Source: CAZGVW01 sp964529265 (lineage in GTDB: Bacteria; Planctomycetota; Phycisphaerae; Phycisphaerales; UBA1924). Taken from it: DNA of 16,275 bases. Shown in pieces: positions 1 through 9,032 of this stretch; position 1 is the stretch's first letter, and the number at the start of each line of letters is the position of its first letter. The position numbers and the translations under genes are program-made. Location: the NCBI GenBank assembly GCA_964529265.1, contig CAZGVW010000083.1, forward strand, positions 1 to 16,275, written 5' to 3'. The notes below the pieces were generated by a model. It was given only the letters and a program-made list of their open reading frames with translations, had not been told where the DNA came from and ran no database searches.

Positions 1-2271
<2,271 letters not shown>

Positions 2272-2279
<8 letters not shown>

Positions 2280-2517
2280 CGAGCCGAGACTGACCGCGGA
2301 GATGCTGGCCCGCTCGCGCGTCATCGCTCGCGGCCGGCGCCTCCGCGATCTGGATCGACTCCTCACGACATACGGCGGCGAGCCGCAGCGATGGACCAAG
2401 AAGTCCACTCAGCCCCTGGCGGATGAGCAGGGTCGGTTCGAATATCATTGGTACGAACACCACGGCATCGGCCGCGTCGAAATCAAGCGTGTCGCTCGAA
2501 CCCAGAACGAACTGTGA
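2272..2517 (+). CDS. Small conserved-looking protein of unknown function, HWYE motif
   Basis: About 81 residues, cytoplasmic, no signal peptide or membrane segment. An N-terminal basic helix (LARSRVIARGRRLRDLDRLL) leads to YGGEPQRWTKK, then a strand-like end with YHWYEHHGIGRVEIKRV. The frame has the local C-rich third positions and the hydrophobic/aromatic pattern of a real protein. I chose the TTG at 2272, which is preceded by AGGGGG/TCAGGG and overlaps the aconitase stop by 8 bases; the ATG at 2302 (71 residues) is the alternative and has no properly spaced ribosome site. The stop overlaps the GTG start of the next gene, so the two are probably translationally coupled. I do not recognise a named family with certainty; the compact K/W...HWYE...G.V..K pattern recalls small domains of phage or toxin origin, but that is only an impression. 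Confidence 0.62.
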
Positions 2518-2849
2518 AAGTCCGCTCCCGCACATCCAGCCACGCCGGCGTCGCCTATGACCTCACCCCGGGCGAGATCTACGAAGTCCTCGCAATCGAG
2601 GCGGGCGATTATCGCGTGCTCGACGACACCGGCCGTCCATATCTCTTCCCGCCTGACATCTTCGAAGTCGTCGACCCGGCCCGACCCGCGCACTGGATCA
2701 CCGAATCGCTCGATGGCGTCGAGTACGCCTCCGCCCCCGAACTCGCCGCGCCCGGCTTCTTCGAGAACTACTTCGATGGCGATCCCGAGGCCGTCCGCAC
2801 CTTCAACCGATATCTGAACCACCACCTCAGGCTCACCGACGCCGCCTGA
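2514..2849 (+). CDS. Small protein of unknown function, coupled to the upstream gene
   Basis: About 111 residues starting at GTG 2514, which overlaps the previous stop in GTGA. An ATG-like start further upstream in the same frame (2448) would run through the preceding gene and gives unlike sequence, so it is rejected. The N-terminal half has the look of a small beta-barrel (YDLTPGEIYEVLAIEAGDYR, then VLDDTGRPYLFPPDIFEVVD), a layout seen in SH3-like domains that sense a bound partner. The C-terminal half is acidic and aromatic (ITESLDGVEYASAPE, APGFFENYFDGDPEAVRTF). No signal peptide or membrane segment. Together with its basic partner it forms a basic/acidic pair of overlapping genes, which could be partners in one complex; function unknown. 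The final gene ends 74 bases before the next start. Confidence 0.68.
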   Translation: MKVRSRTSSHAGVAYDLTPGEIYEVLAIEAGDYRVLDDTGRPYLFPPDIFEVVDPARPAHWITESLDGVEYASAPELAAPGFFENYFDGDPEAVRTFNRYLNHHLRLTDAA

Positions 2850-2923
2850 TCCCCCGCCGCCAATCCGCCTGCGTCCCCGCCGCCGTGGAGCCCCCTCCCC
2901 GCCCGGCCGATAGAGTTCCCAGC

Positions 2924-3652
2924 ATGCCCCGCATCGCACTCCACCCCGCCCTCCTCGCCGCCGCGGCAGCGCTCACCCCCCCCGCCCTCGCGCAGTCCTC
3001 CTCCGCCCCCCTCGATCAAACCCACCAGGACGTCGGACCCCTCTCCACAAGCCTCTACGTCCTCCCGCCCCTTCCCGGCGCCCCCCGCGATTTCGAAGAG
3101 GTCTACCGCGTCCCCGGCCGCGACGATCTCCTCATGCGCCGATCCGGCGCCATCACCGCCGTCTTCCCCCGATCCACCTACGTCTACTCCGAGCGCGAAG
3201 GCGTCTACGCCACCGTCCCCCCCGGCGTCGTCTTCCAGATCGGCGACCCCTGCTGCCGCTTCGCCATGCAGGCGATCCGCCCCGCGCTCCTCTCCGCCTC
3301 GAGCGGCGACGAAATCGCCCGCCGCGCCGTCATCACCAGCCTCGCCTACGTCAACTCCCGCGCCGATGGCCGCGCCCCGTCATCCTCCGCGACCACCAGC
3401 GCAGCCCCCTCCATCATCGCCGCATCCCCCGAAGGCCGCGCCCTGCCGCAGGCCCCCGCAGCGTCGCTCGCGCCGGAATACTCCGAATCCACCGCGCCCG
3501 ACGCCGCCACAGCATCCGCGCCCGGCGCCCCCACGCAGCCTCCGCCCGCGACACTCCCACCGCCCACCATCGTCACCAACGAGGCCTACCGCCGCGCGCG
3601 CATCGCCGAAATCCTCCGCAGCGCCGCCGCGGCTCCCGCCCCCACCCGCTGA
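2924..3652 (+). CDS. Exported protein of unknown function with Pro/Ala/Ser-rich tail
   Basis: 242 residues from ATG 2924. This start is chosen because it places a signal peptide at the very N-terminus (MPRIALHPALLAAAAALTPP with cleavage after ALAQ near residue 24); an in-frame GTG at 2885 would add 13 proline-rich residues in front of it. After cleavage there is a folded-looking part (about 40-145) with LYVLPPLPGAPRDFEEVYRV, tyrosine-rich STYVYSEREGVYATVPPGV and a CC pair at about 110-111. Residues 148-225 are low-complexity Ala/Pro/Ser/Thr, and the end (NEAYRRARIAEILRSAAA) is probably helical. Likely periplasmic or envelope-located. I do not recognise the family. It converges on the M16 homologue with only 13 bases between stops. 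Confidence 0.7.
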   Translation: MPRIALHPALLAAAAALTPPALAQSSSAPLDQTHQDVGPLSTSLYVLPPLPGAPRDFEEVYRVPGRDDLLMRRSGAITAVFPRSTYVYSEREGVYATVPPGVVFQIGDPCCRFAMQAIRPALLSASSGDEIARRAVITSLAYVNSRADGRAPSSSATTSAAPSIIAASPEGRALPQAPAASLAPEYSESTAPDAATASAPGAPTQPPPATLPPPTIVTNEAYRRARIAEILRSAAAAPAPTR

Positions 3653-3665
3653 CAACCCGCCGCTT

Positions 3666-4934
3666 TCACCCCTCCAGCGCAGGCGCACGCAGCGCCGCGG
3701 GCCCGATCGTCACGATCGTCATCCGCCCCGGCCGCCGCCGCTCCAGATACGCGTTCACGCGCTCCAGCGTCACCGCGTCAACCTCCCGCGTCAGATCCTC
3801 CAGCGACCGCGGCCGCCCGATCTTCAACCAGTCGTCCGCCAGCGCCGCCGATCGCGCGCTCGTCGATTCCCCCGACATCACCAGCCGCGATTTCATCCCC
3901 GTCACCGCGCGCTGAAACTCGCTCTCGCTGATCCCTCCACCCTTCCCCTTCGGCCCGTTGATCCGCAGCAACTCCCCCATCAACACGTCCAGCGTCTCCT
4001 GCGCCCGCTCCGGCGTCGTGCCCGAATACGCCTGCACCGTCCCCATCCGCTTATCCGACCGGTGCGACGCCGACACCGAGTAGCACAGCCCCCGCTTCTC
4101 CCGCACCTCCGTAAACAACCTGCTCGACATCCCCCCGGACAGCGCCGACACCACCACCCGCTCCAGCCACACGTCCACGTGACCCTCCGCCGGCGCATCG
4201 TGCGCCACCGCGATATGCACCTGGTTCGTCTTCTCCTCCTCGTGCTCGTACCCGCGCTCCCCGCCCCCGCTCCACGAAATCTCCGGCCCCGCGCCGCTCC
4301 ACCCCGAGAGCAACCCGTTCAGCCGCGATTCCATCTCGTCCCCATCCACGTCCCCCGCAATCGCCATCACGCCGCCCTTGGGCCGCGCGCGCTCGCCCCA
4401 CATCCCCACAAGGTCCTCGCGCCCAATCGCCTTCAGCCCCTCTTCCGTCCCCAGGCTCGAGCGATTCACCGGCGCCGGATGATGCCGACGCTTCAGATTC
4501 ACCATCACACGGTCCTGCGGGTCATCCTTCAGCCCCTCCAGCGACTGAATGCACAGGTCCCGCACCGGCTCTACCGCCTCCTCCTCCATCCGCGGCTTTC
4601 TCACCATGTCCACAATCAACGGCAGCGCCTCGCCCAGCCGCGACCCCACCAGCGACGCACCGATGCAGAACGATTGCGTCCGCGGCGAAGTCGATCGATT
4701 CACACCCACACGGTCCATCGCATCCGCATGCCCGCGCGAATCCAGCCCGCCCGCCCCGCGCAGCAGCAGATCCGCCCACATCGCACCCAGCCCCTGCAAG
4801 CGCTCAGGCTCCGTCGCCGTCCCCGCCGGCAGCAGCCACGCCAACCCCGCCGACCGCACCCCCGCGATCCGCTGCGTGATCAGCGGCAGCCCGCACTCCA
4901 GCGTTCGCACCTCAGGACGATTCGTTTCAGCCAC
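3666..4934 (-). CDS. M16 (pitrilysin/insulinase-like) peptidase homologue lacking the zinc motif
   Basis: 422 residues with the two-half layout of M16B proteins. The C-terminal half carries the family's substrate-binding segment GGMSSRLFTEVREKRGLCYS (about 267-286), with the Arg and Tyr (near 281 and 285) that in heterodimeric M16 enzymes belong to the non-zinc subunit. The N-terminal half has the usual helix but the HxxEH zinc site is missing: where active members read H-x-x-E-H the protein reads A-M-W-A-D (about 51-55), followed by LLLRG as expected. It is therefore probably a catalytically silent partner subunit or a binding protein. Start: GTG at 4934 preceded by AAGGAG nine bases upstream. 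No signal peptide is visible, so a cytoplasmic location is likely. No active M16 partner is present in the window. Confidence 0.92.
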   Translation of the reverse strand: MAETNRPEVRTLECGLPLITQRIAGVRSAGLAWLLPAGTATEPERLQGLGAMWADLLLRGAGGLDSRGHADAMDRVGVNRSTSPRTQSFCIGASLVGSRLGEALPLIVDMVRKPRMEEEAVEPVRDLCIQSLEGLKDDPQDRVMVNLKRRHHPAPVNRSSLGTEEGLKAIGREDLVGMWGERARPKGGVMAIAGDVDGDEMESRLNGLLSGWSGAGPEISWSGGGERGYEHEEEKTNQVHIAVAHDAPAEGHVDVWLERVVVSALSGGMSSRLFTEVREKRGLCYSVSASHRSDKRMGTVQAYSGTTPERAQETLDVLMGELLRINGPKGKGGGISESEFQRAVTGMKSRLVMSGESTSARSAALADDWLKIGRPRSLEDLTREVDAVTLERVNAYLERRRPGRMTIVTIGPAALRAPALEG

Positions 4935-5242
4935 CTTGCAGTTCTCCTTCGCGCCGAGTCTACCGCCCCAGCGCCCCCCCGCTCATTTCCGGACTGTCGG
5001 CACGGGCATCCCCGCCTGTGTCGCCGGCCAGTGGCACAGGCGTCCGCGCCTGTGTCGCCGCAACGCGGCGAGCAGACGGCCCAATTCGACTCATGAGCGC
5101 CCGGCTCCCAGCCGTAACTCCCGGACGCTCTCCCCACCCGCGCACAACCCCCCTCACCCGCACATCCGGAATCCCCAGCGCCCCCGCCCGCCGCCCATCG
5201 CCTCTTCGGCCGGATAACTCCCCGGAGCACCGCATTCCGCCG
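4935..5242. other. Spacer between divergent genes with two palindromic repeats
   Basis: This 308-base spacer separates the divergent M16 homologue and the membrane-anchored gene. It contains the repeat pair at 4998-5073 and otherwise C/G-rich sequence in which I see no convincing gene. Both flanking promoters must lie here, but I could not pick out hexamers I trust. Confidence 0.5.
4998..5073. repeat. Two copies of a REP-like palindrome
   Basis: The first copy is degenerate (CACGGGCATCCCCGCCTGTG). The second has an exact inverted repeat CACAGGCG (5035-5042) / CGCCTGTG (5047-5054) around TCCG, followed by TCGCCG...CGGCGA, a second small inverted repeat. The same two-hairpin unit recurs at 5866-6012 and 6627-6727. 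Confidence 0.8.
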
Positions 5243-5854
5243 ATGCAGAGCCGGGATATGCGCATCTTGGTCAATGTCGTCGGGCTTCTCGTGCTCGTCG
5301 CGCTTGTCGTCGGGGCGTGGCTGTTCGTCCGCAACCAGAGCGAGGAGGAACGCGCCATCGCCGAGGTCCGCAGCGCCGTCGTCCGCCTCGCGCGAGAGGT
5401 CAAGGTCCAGTCCGCCACAAACGGTGTCGAACTCAACGGCCGCGGCTGGCCCATGACCATCGATCCACACTGGTTCCACGGCGCCGCCCCGCGAAACGTC
5501 CTCCTCGACACCGACCGCCCCTGGCTCGAAATCGCGCCCCAGGAGCAGGCCGAACTCCAGCATCCGCCCGTCCGTCTGGCGATCCATCGCGACACCGCCG
5601 CCTTCTGGTACAACCCCGGCAACGGCGTCGTCAGAGCCCGCGTCCCCATCGCCGTCTCCGATCGCCGCAGCACCGAACTCTACAACCGCGTCAACGGCTC
5701 ACGCCTCGAATCCATCTTCCAGGACGTCTTCCCCAACGCGCCCAAGGCGGATCAGCAGCCCCCCGAGGGCCAGATCGCCGATGCGCCCACCGAATCTCCT
5801 CTCGACGAGATGTCCGAGGAGAACATGGATCCCACCAAACCGCGCGATCCATGA
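5243..5854 (+). CDS. Membrane-anchored pseudopilin-like protein, function unknown
   Basis: 203 residues from ATG 5243, or 198 from ATG 5258; neither has a strong ribosome site, so the start is uncertain. One transmembrane helix lies at the N-terminus (about residues 8-28, LVNVVGLLVLVALVVGAWLF), followed by a charged helix (SEEERAIAEVRSAVVRLARE) and an extracytoplasmic domain with GWPMTIDPHWFHGAAPR, FWYNPGNGVVRARVP and ELYNRVNGS. The N-terminal-helix plus small C-terminal-domain layout and the WYNPxNGxVRARVP stretch resemble type II secretion pseudopilin-like proteins of planctomycetes, but the prepilin peptidase cleavage site (G followed by F/M-T-L-x-E) is absent. The C-terminus (last 45 residues) is acidic and probably disordered. 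Repeats begin 12 bases after the stop. Confidence 0.72.
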   Translation: MQSRDMRILVNVVGLLVLVALVVGAWLFVRNQSEEERAIAEVRSAVVRLAREVKVQSATNGVELNGRGWPMTIDPHWFHGAAPRNVLLDTDRPWLEIAPQEQAELQHPPVRLAIHRDTAAFWYNPGNGVVRARVPIAVSDRRSTELYNRVNGSRLESIFQDVFPNAPKADQQPPEGQIADAPTESPLDEMSEENMDPTKPRDP

Positions 5855-5865
5855 CCCCGACCAAA

Positions 5866-6012
5866 AACACCAGTGGCCCAGGCGTCCCGCCTGTGTCGCG
5901 GCGCCGCCGCGAGCCCGCAAAACACCAGTGGCACAGGCGTCCCCGCCTGTGTCGCGGCGCAGCCGCGAGCTCCGCACCCCACCGGCGCCTGTCTCGCAGC
6001 GCACCCGCGAGC
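5866..6012. repeat. Three tandem copies of the REP-like palindrome
   Basis: Units at about 5866-5914, 5920-5970 and a decayed one at 5977-6012. The first two begin AACACCAGTGGC and carry AGGCG-TCC(C)-CGCCT as a hairpin, then TCGCGGCG...CGCGAGC as a second hairpin. Unit 1 and unit 2 differ at a handful of positions, indicating recent spread rather than ancient coding sequence. Confidence 0.82.
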
Positions 6013-6093
6013 AACCACCCGCCCGCGCACGACCAACCACACACCCCCGACCCTCTCCGACCCCCCAACGGCGCAAAATCCTGCAGGCGCCTC

Positions 6094-6122
6094 TGGACTG
6101 ACTCCGATACACTGCCGATAAT
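6094..6122 (+). promoter_or_regulatory. Sigma-70-type promoter of the histone-like gene
   Basis: TGGACT at 6094-6099 (4 of 6 to TTGACA), a 17-base spacer and GATAAT at 6117-6122 (5 of 6 to TATAAT). This would start transcription near 6129 and leave a leader of about 77 nt before the ATG at 6206. Confidence 0.6.
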
Positions 6123-6205
6123 CCCTCGCATGCGTCGGTCTGTGGCGCTCTCCGATGCAGCGACTTGAACCTCGAGCTCCGAACTCGAAAGAGGAGGTTT
6201 CAAAG

Positions 6206-6433
6206 ATGGCAAAGCGTAAGAAGAAGAGAGCCAGCAAGAAGCGTGCTACGAAGAAGAAGGCCGTTCGCCGAAAGAAGCGCGGCCGCAAGAAGGCCACCAA
6301 GAAGAAGGCCCGCCGAAAGGCCGGTCGCAAGAAGGCAGGCCGCAAGAAGACTGGCAAGAAGAAGGCTCGCCGCAAGAAGCGCCGTCGCGCCTCCGCTGCC
6401 GCGGCTCCCACGATGAGCCCCTTCGGCATGTAA
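6206..6433 (+). CDS. Histone H1-like, Lys/Arg-rich DNA-binding protein
   Basis: 75 residues: 42 are Lys or Arg, and there is no Asp or Glu. The body (2-61) is built from short units such as KKRATKKKAV and RKKAGRKKTG, like the lysine-rich tails of bacterial H1-type chromatin proteins; the end is ASAAAAPTMSPFGM. It should bind DNA or RNA non-specifically and compact the nucleoid. Start: ATG 6206 has GAGGAGG eight bases upstream; an in-frame start at 6155 has none and would add unlike sequence. A near-consensus promoter, an excellent ribosome site and two successive hairpins after the stop suggest a highly expressed single-gene transcript. The codon use (AAG, CGC, CGT) fits that. Exact orthology cannot be assigned because low-complexity basic proteins converge. 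Confidence 0.93.
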   Translation: MAKRKKKRASKKRATKKKAVRRKKRGRKKATKKKARRKAGRKKAGRKKTGKKKARRKKRRRASAAAAPTMSPFGM

Positions 6434-6442
6434 GCCGAAAAC

Positions 6443-6461
6443 CCCCGGCACAATGCCGGGG
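6443..6461 (+). terminator. First hairpin after the histone-like gene
   Basis: CCCCGGCA-CAA-TGCCGGGG, an exact 8-bp stem starting 10 bases after the stop codon. It lacks a T tract, so it is more likely a 3'-end stabiliser or an auxiliary terminator before the stronger one. Confidence 0.6.
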
Positions 6462-6480
6462 TTCAGCGCCACATCTGTGT

Positions 6481-6517
6481 CATCGGAGCCGGATTTCGTC
6501 CGGCTCCGATGCTTTTT
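6481..6517 (+). terminator. Rho-independent terminator of the histone-like gene
   Basis: Exact 12-bp stem (6481-6492 with 6500-6511; arms CATCGGAGCCGG and CCGGCTCCGATG), a 7-base loop and then CTTTTT. One of the clearest terminators in the window. Confidence 0.9.
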
Positions 6518-6519
6518 GG

Positions 6520-6589
6520 ACCACTCCTGGTCGCCCCTTCCTGGTGGCCCCTTCCGGGTGGCCCCTTCCGGATGGCCCACTCCTGGTGG
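6520..6589. repeat. Five tandem copies of a 14-bp repeat
   Basis: Units of 14 bases at 6520, 6534, 6548, 6562 and 6576, consensus CCCCTTCCKGGTGG; the inner units differ by one to three bases. Directly followed by a perfect hairpin CCCGGCTC-TCC-GAGCCGGG (6590-6608). All six frames give low-complexity peptide, so it is not coding. Confidence 0.85.
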
Positions 6590-6727
6590 CCCGGCTCTCC
6601 GAGCCGGGTCTCCCCCGTACTCCGGCGGTGGCACAGGCGTCCCGCCTGTTTCGGCAGTGACATAGGCGTCCCGCCTGTTTGGGCAGTGGCATAGGCGTCC
6701 CGCCTGTGTCGCGGCGAAGCCGCGAGC
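6590..6727. repeat. Hairpin plus three REP-like palindromes
   Basis: After the hairpin at 6590-6608 (loop TCC), three copies of ACAGGCG/ATAGGCG-TCC-CGCCTGT follow at 6633-6649, 6662-6678 and 6691-6708, about 29 bases apart. The last is completed by TCGCGGC-GAA-GCCGCGA (6709-6725). Copies differ mainly between the stems. Confidence 0.85.
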
Positions 6728-6755
6728 GAACGCGCCCCGCTCCCAAGTCGACCAC

Positions 6756-6796
6756 AAACAAAAACCGCCGCGCCCCCTCCACAGGAAGCGCGGCGG
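6756..6796 (-). terminator. Rho-independent terminator of the dockerin-protein gene
   Basis: On the minus strand: 9-bp stem CCGCCGCGC (6796-6788) / GCGCGGCGG (6773-6765), then TTTTTGTTTG (6764 downwards). It lies 44 bases past the stop of the minus-strand gene. Confidence 0.85.
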
Positions 6797-6839
6797 AATA
6801 CACACCATTCCGCGGCGGGCCGTCCCGCCGCCCAGCCCT

Positions 6840-9032
6840 TTACAACGGATCAGCCTGCATCATCAGGCCCATATCCGTCGGATTCCCCATCGGGTTGCCC
6901 ATGTCGTCCGTGAACTCCGGCATCGCCGGCTGCGGACCAACCGTGAACGACACATCGCCCCGAGGACCGGCGCACGGGCCCCACGACCCCAGCATCAGCG
7001 CCAGGTCGAACGCATTCACAAAACCGTCGCCCGAAAGGTCCGCCGGGCTCCCCGGCGCGAACCCCCACGAACCCAGCATCAGCGCCAGGTCTGCCGCCCC
7101 GACCACGCCGTCCCCGTTCAGGTCGGCCGGGCACGGAACACCCACGCTGAACGTCTCACGCGCCAGGTTTCCGTTCCGATCCAGCGCCCAGCAGTACAAC
7201 TGCAACTGATTGTTGTCCATCCGCTCCGGGCTGTCCTCGTTCCCGAGGAATGGAACGTCCATCATCACGCCCGGCTGCATCGCCAGCGCGTTCAGGTCGC
7301 CGTCGAAGTTCCCCGTCCCGCCCCCGCCGATGTCCAGCGTGTCCAAAACCGGGTCGAGTTCCTCCACCAGCACGCCATCCGGGCCCACCGGCAAGGGATC
7401 CGGCACGAGCCCTGCCAGCACCGCCGGCGGCAACAGCAGGTTCTCGTCCTGCACGTTCGTCAGCAGCATCAGGTCCGAGTTCGGATCCTCCGGATGCACC
7501 GGCACCACCAGCCAGATCTGATCCACCCGGATCCGCGCGATGTTCGGCCGCGGGCAGTACACCCGGTAGCAGATCCGGAAGAACCTCACGTGCGTCAGGT
7601 TCAGCATCGTCCACGTCGGCGGCTGACCCACCACGAAGTGATGGTGCGATGACAGGAACTGCGACAGCGCCAGCCGCGTCAGCCACACCCGGTGCGTCCC
7701 CACCGTCAGGTTGATGTGGTGCGCCACGCGCCACACCCAGTGGTGCCGCCAGCAGTCCATCACGAACCGCCGGTCGATCCCCCACCAGAACCGCGCCCGC
7801 AACTGCCGGATGCACAGGCGGAACGGCGGCTGAATCGGCAAAAACCCCGCCGCGATCAGCCGCTGGTTGAACTCCGCCAGCTCCGCCGCCGTCGGCGCAT
7901 CCTCCTCCACCACCGCGAAGTCCACCGGACCTCCCGTCGGCATCGGCACATCGTTCTCGTCGCGGATCGTCGGCTCCATCGGAATCGGCGCGCCCTCCGC
8001 ATTGTCAGCCGCGCCGTCGCCGTTCAGATCCACCGGCGGACCCATTACCACCTTCCCCGGCGTCGAGCCCAGCACGTTCCCCGCCGGGTCGAGCACCCAG
8101 CAATACGCCTGCGGCTCCTGGTTCGGACGCTGGATCGGCAACTCGTTCCCGTCCTGGCCCGTCGGCATCCCCAGCAGCGCCTGGTGCTTCTGCTCGCCCA
8201 GCACGCCCGGCGACAGCGGATCATCCGGCGCGCCGTCCCCGTCCCGATCCACCAGCACGTTGCCGAAATCGTCCATCAGCCACTCGACATACGCGCCCGG
8301 CGAAACCTCCACCATCCCCTTCGGCGGAATCGGCGGATCGATCAGCCGCTCCGGCGCCGGCGGCAACTGCTGCTCCGTGTTCGCCGTCGTGATCAACTGG
8401 AACCCGTTCGGATTCGCCGCCGTGTCCGGCATCTGCTCGAACCCCGGCTCGCCCAGGAAATGCATCGCGCCGTCATCCGTCATGATCATCACGGCTTCGT
8501 TGATCAGCGGCGTGTTCGGGTTCGGATCCTGCGGCTCCATCGGCGTCACCACTTCGTAGTGGTCCAGCGTCAGCATGAACCGGCTGTTCAACGGATTCGG
8601 CGACGTCGGCGGCCCCGCCGCGTTCGCCACCACCGGGTTCACGTGCCCCGCCCAGAACACCCGCCAGTGCGCCCGGAACCGACGCACGTCCGTTCTCGTG
8701 AACGAGCGCCAGATCCGCCACACCCCCGGACCGTTCGGGTTCTGCAGCACGCAGTGACCCACGCAGTGGAACTGCGTCAGCGCCTGCCCCGTCAGCCACA
8801 CACCCTCGGCCCGCCGGTTCAGCCACAGACGCACGTCCGACACCCACGAATAATGCCGGTACCACCGCGCAATCTCGCGCCGCCGCACCTCCTTCCTCCA
8901 GATCCCGTTCGTGTGGATGTCCCACACGCTGATGCTGAATCCCGGCAGATCCGCCCGCGCAGGCGGAGTCGCCGCCGGAACCATCGCCAAGAACGTCGCC
9001 GCCACAAGGCAGCCGATCAATGTCCGTCTCAC
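6840..9032 (-). CDS. Exported protein with duplicated Trp/His/Arg-rich domain and C-terminal GC-type dockerin pair
   Basis: 730 residues from GTG 9032, chosen because GGAGG sits eight bases upstream and a signal peptide follows at once (VRRTLIGCLVAATFLAMVPA, cleavage near ARA at 25-27); a start at 9128 would bury it. Two related halves follow. Domain A1 (about 37-170) and A2 (about 405-520) share WLTGQALTQF / WLTRLALSQF, DVRRFRAHWRVF / HVRFFRICYRVY and DHYEVVTPMEPQDPNPN / DQIWLVVPVHPEDPNSD. Each half later has a QAYCWVLDPAGN / QLYCWALDRNGN element (about 308-319 and 611-622). Calcium-loop-like segments VDRDGDGAPDD and VDLNGDGAADN occur in the linkers. Residues 636-685 are two dockerin-type repeats (DLNGDGVVGAADLALMLGSW; DLSGDGFVNAFDLALMLGSW), which in this lineage mark secreted or surface proteins. 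The last 45 residues are Met/Pro/Gly-rich. No enzymatic motif is recognised; role unknown. Confidence 0.9.
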   Translation of the reverse strand: MRRTLIGCLVAATFLAMVPAATPPARADLPGFSISVWDIHTNGIWRKEVRRREIARWYRHYSWVSDVRLWLNRRAEGVWLTGQALTQFHCVGHCVLQNPNGPGVWRIWRSFTRTDVRRFRAHWRVFWAGHVNPVVANAAGPPTSPNPLNSRFMLTLDHYEVVTPMEPQDPNPNTPLINEAVMIMTDDGAMHFLGEPGFEQMPDTAANPNGFQLITTANTEQQLPPAPERLIDPPIPPKGMVEVSPGAYVEWLMDDFGNVLVDRDGDGAPDDPLSPGVLGEQKHQALLGMPTGQDGNELPIQRPNQEPQAYCWVLDPAGNVLGSTPGKVVMGPPVDLNGDGAADNAEGAPIPMEPTIRDENDVPMPTGGPVDFAVVEEDAPTAAELAEFNQRLIAAGFLPIQPPFRLCIRQLRARFWWGIDRRFVMDCWRHHWVWRVAHHINLTVGTHRVWLTRLALSQFLSSHHHFVVGQPPTWTMLNLTHVRFFRICYRVYCPRPNIARIRVDQIWLVVPVHPEDPNSDLMLLTNVQDENLLLPPAVLAGLVPDPLPVGPDGVLVEELDPVLDTLDIGGGGTGNFDGDLNALAMQPGVMMDVPFLGNEDSPERMDNNQLQLYCWALDRNGNLARETFSVGVPCPADLNGDGVVGAADLALMLGSWGFAPGSPADLSGDGFVNAFDLALMLGSWGPCAGPRGDVSFTVGPQPAMPEFTDDMGNPMGNPTDMGLMMQADPL

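Larger units (their letters stand above)
5855..6205. other. Repeat-bearing spacer upstream of the histone-like gene
   Basis: The 350-base stretch has no credible gene. It contains the three repeat units (5866-6012), a C-rich segment (6013-6090) and the promoter and leader of the histone-like gene (6094-6205). Confidence 0.6.
6434..6839. other. Convergent-gene spacer made of terminators and repeats
   Basis: The 406-base stretch between the converging histone-like and dockerin genes is fully explained by two + strand hairpins, a 14-bp tandem repeat, four palindromes and one - strand terminator. I see no gene in it. Confidence 0.75.

Noticed and set aside
3366..5096. 576-codon open frame on + strand across the M16 gene
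   Set aside because: It is the antisense shadow of the M16 homologue; the product is almost only Arg, Pro and His.
6155..6205. Earlier start of the histone-like gene
   Set aside because: No ribosome site; GAGGAGG lies between this start and ATG 6206, which it serves at good spacing.
4998..6727. Regular short repeats considered as a CRISPR array
   Set aside because: Spacers between units are irregular and partly repeated themselves, units are palindromic and degenerate, and no cas gene is near.
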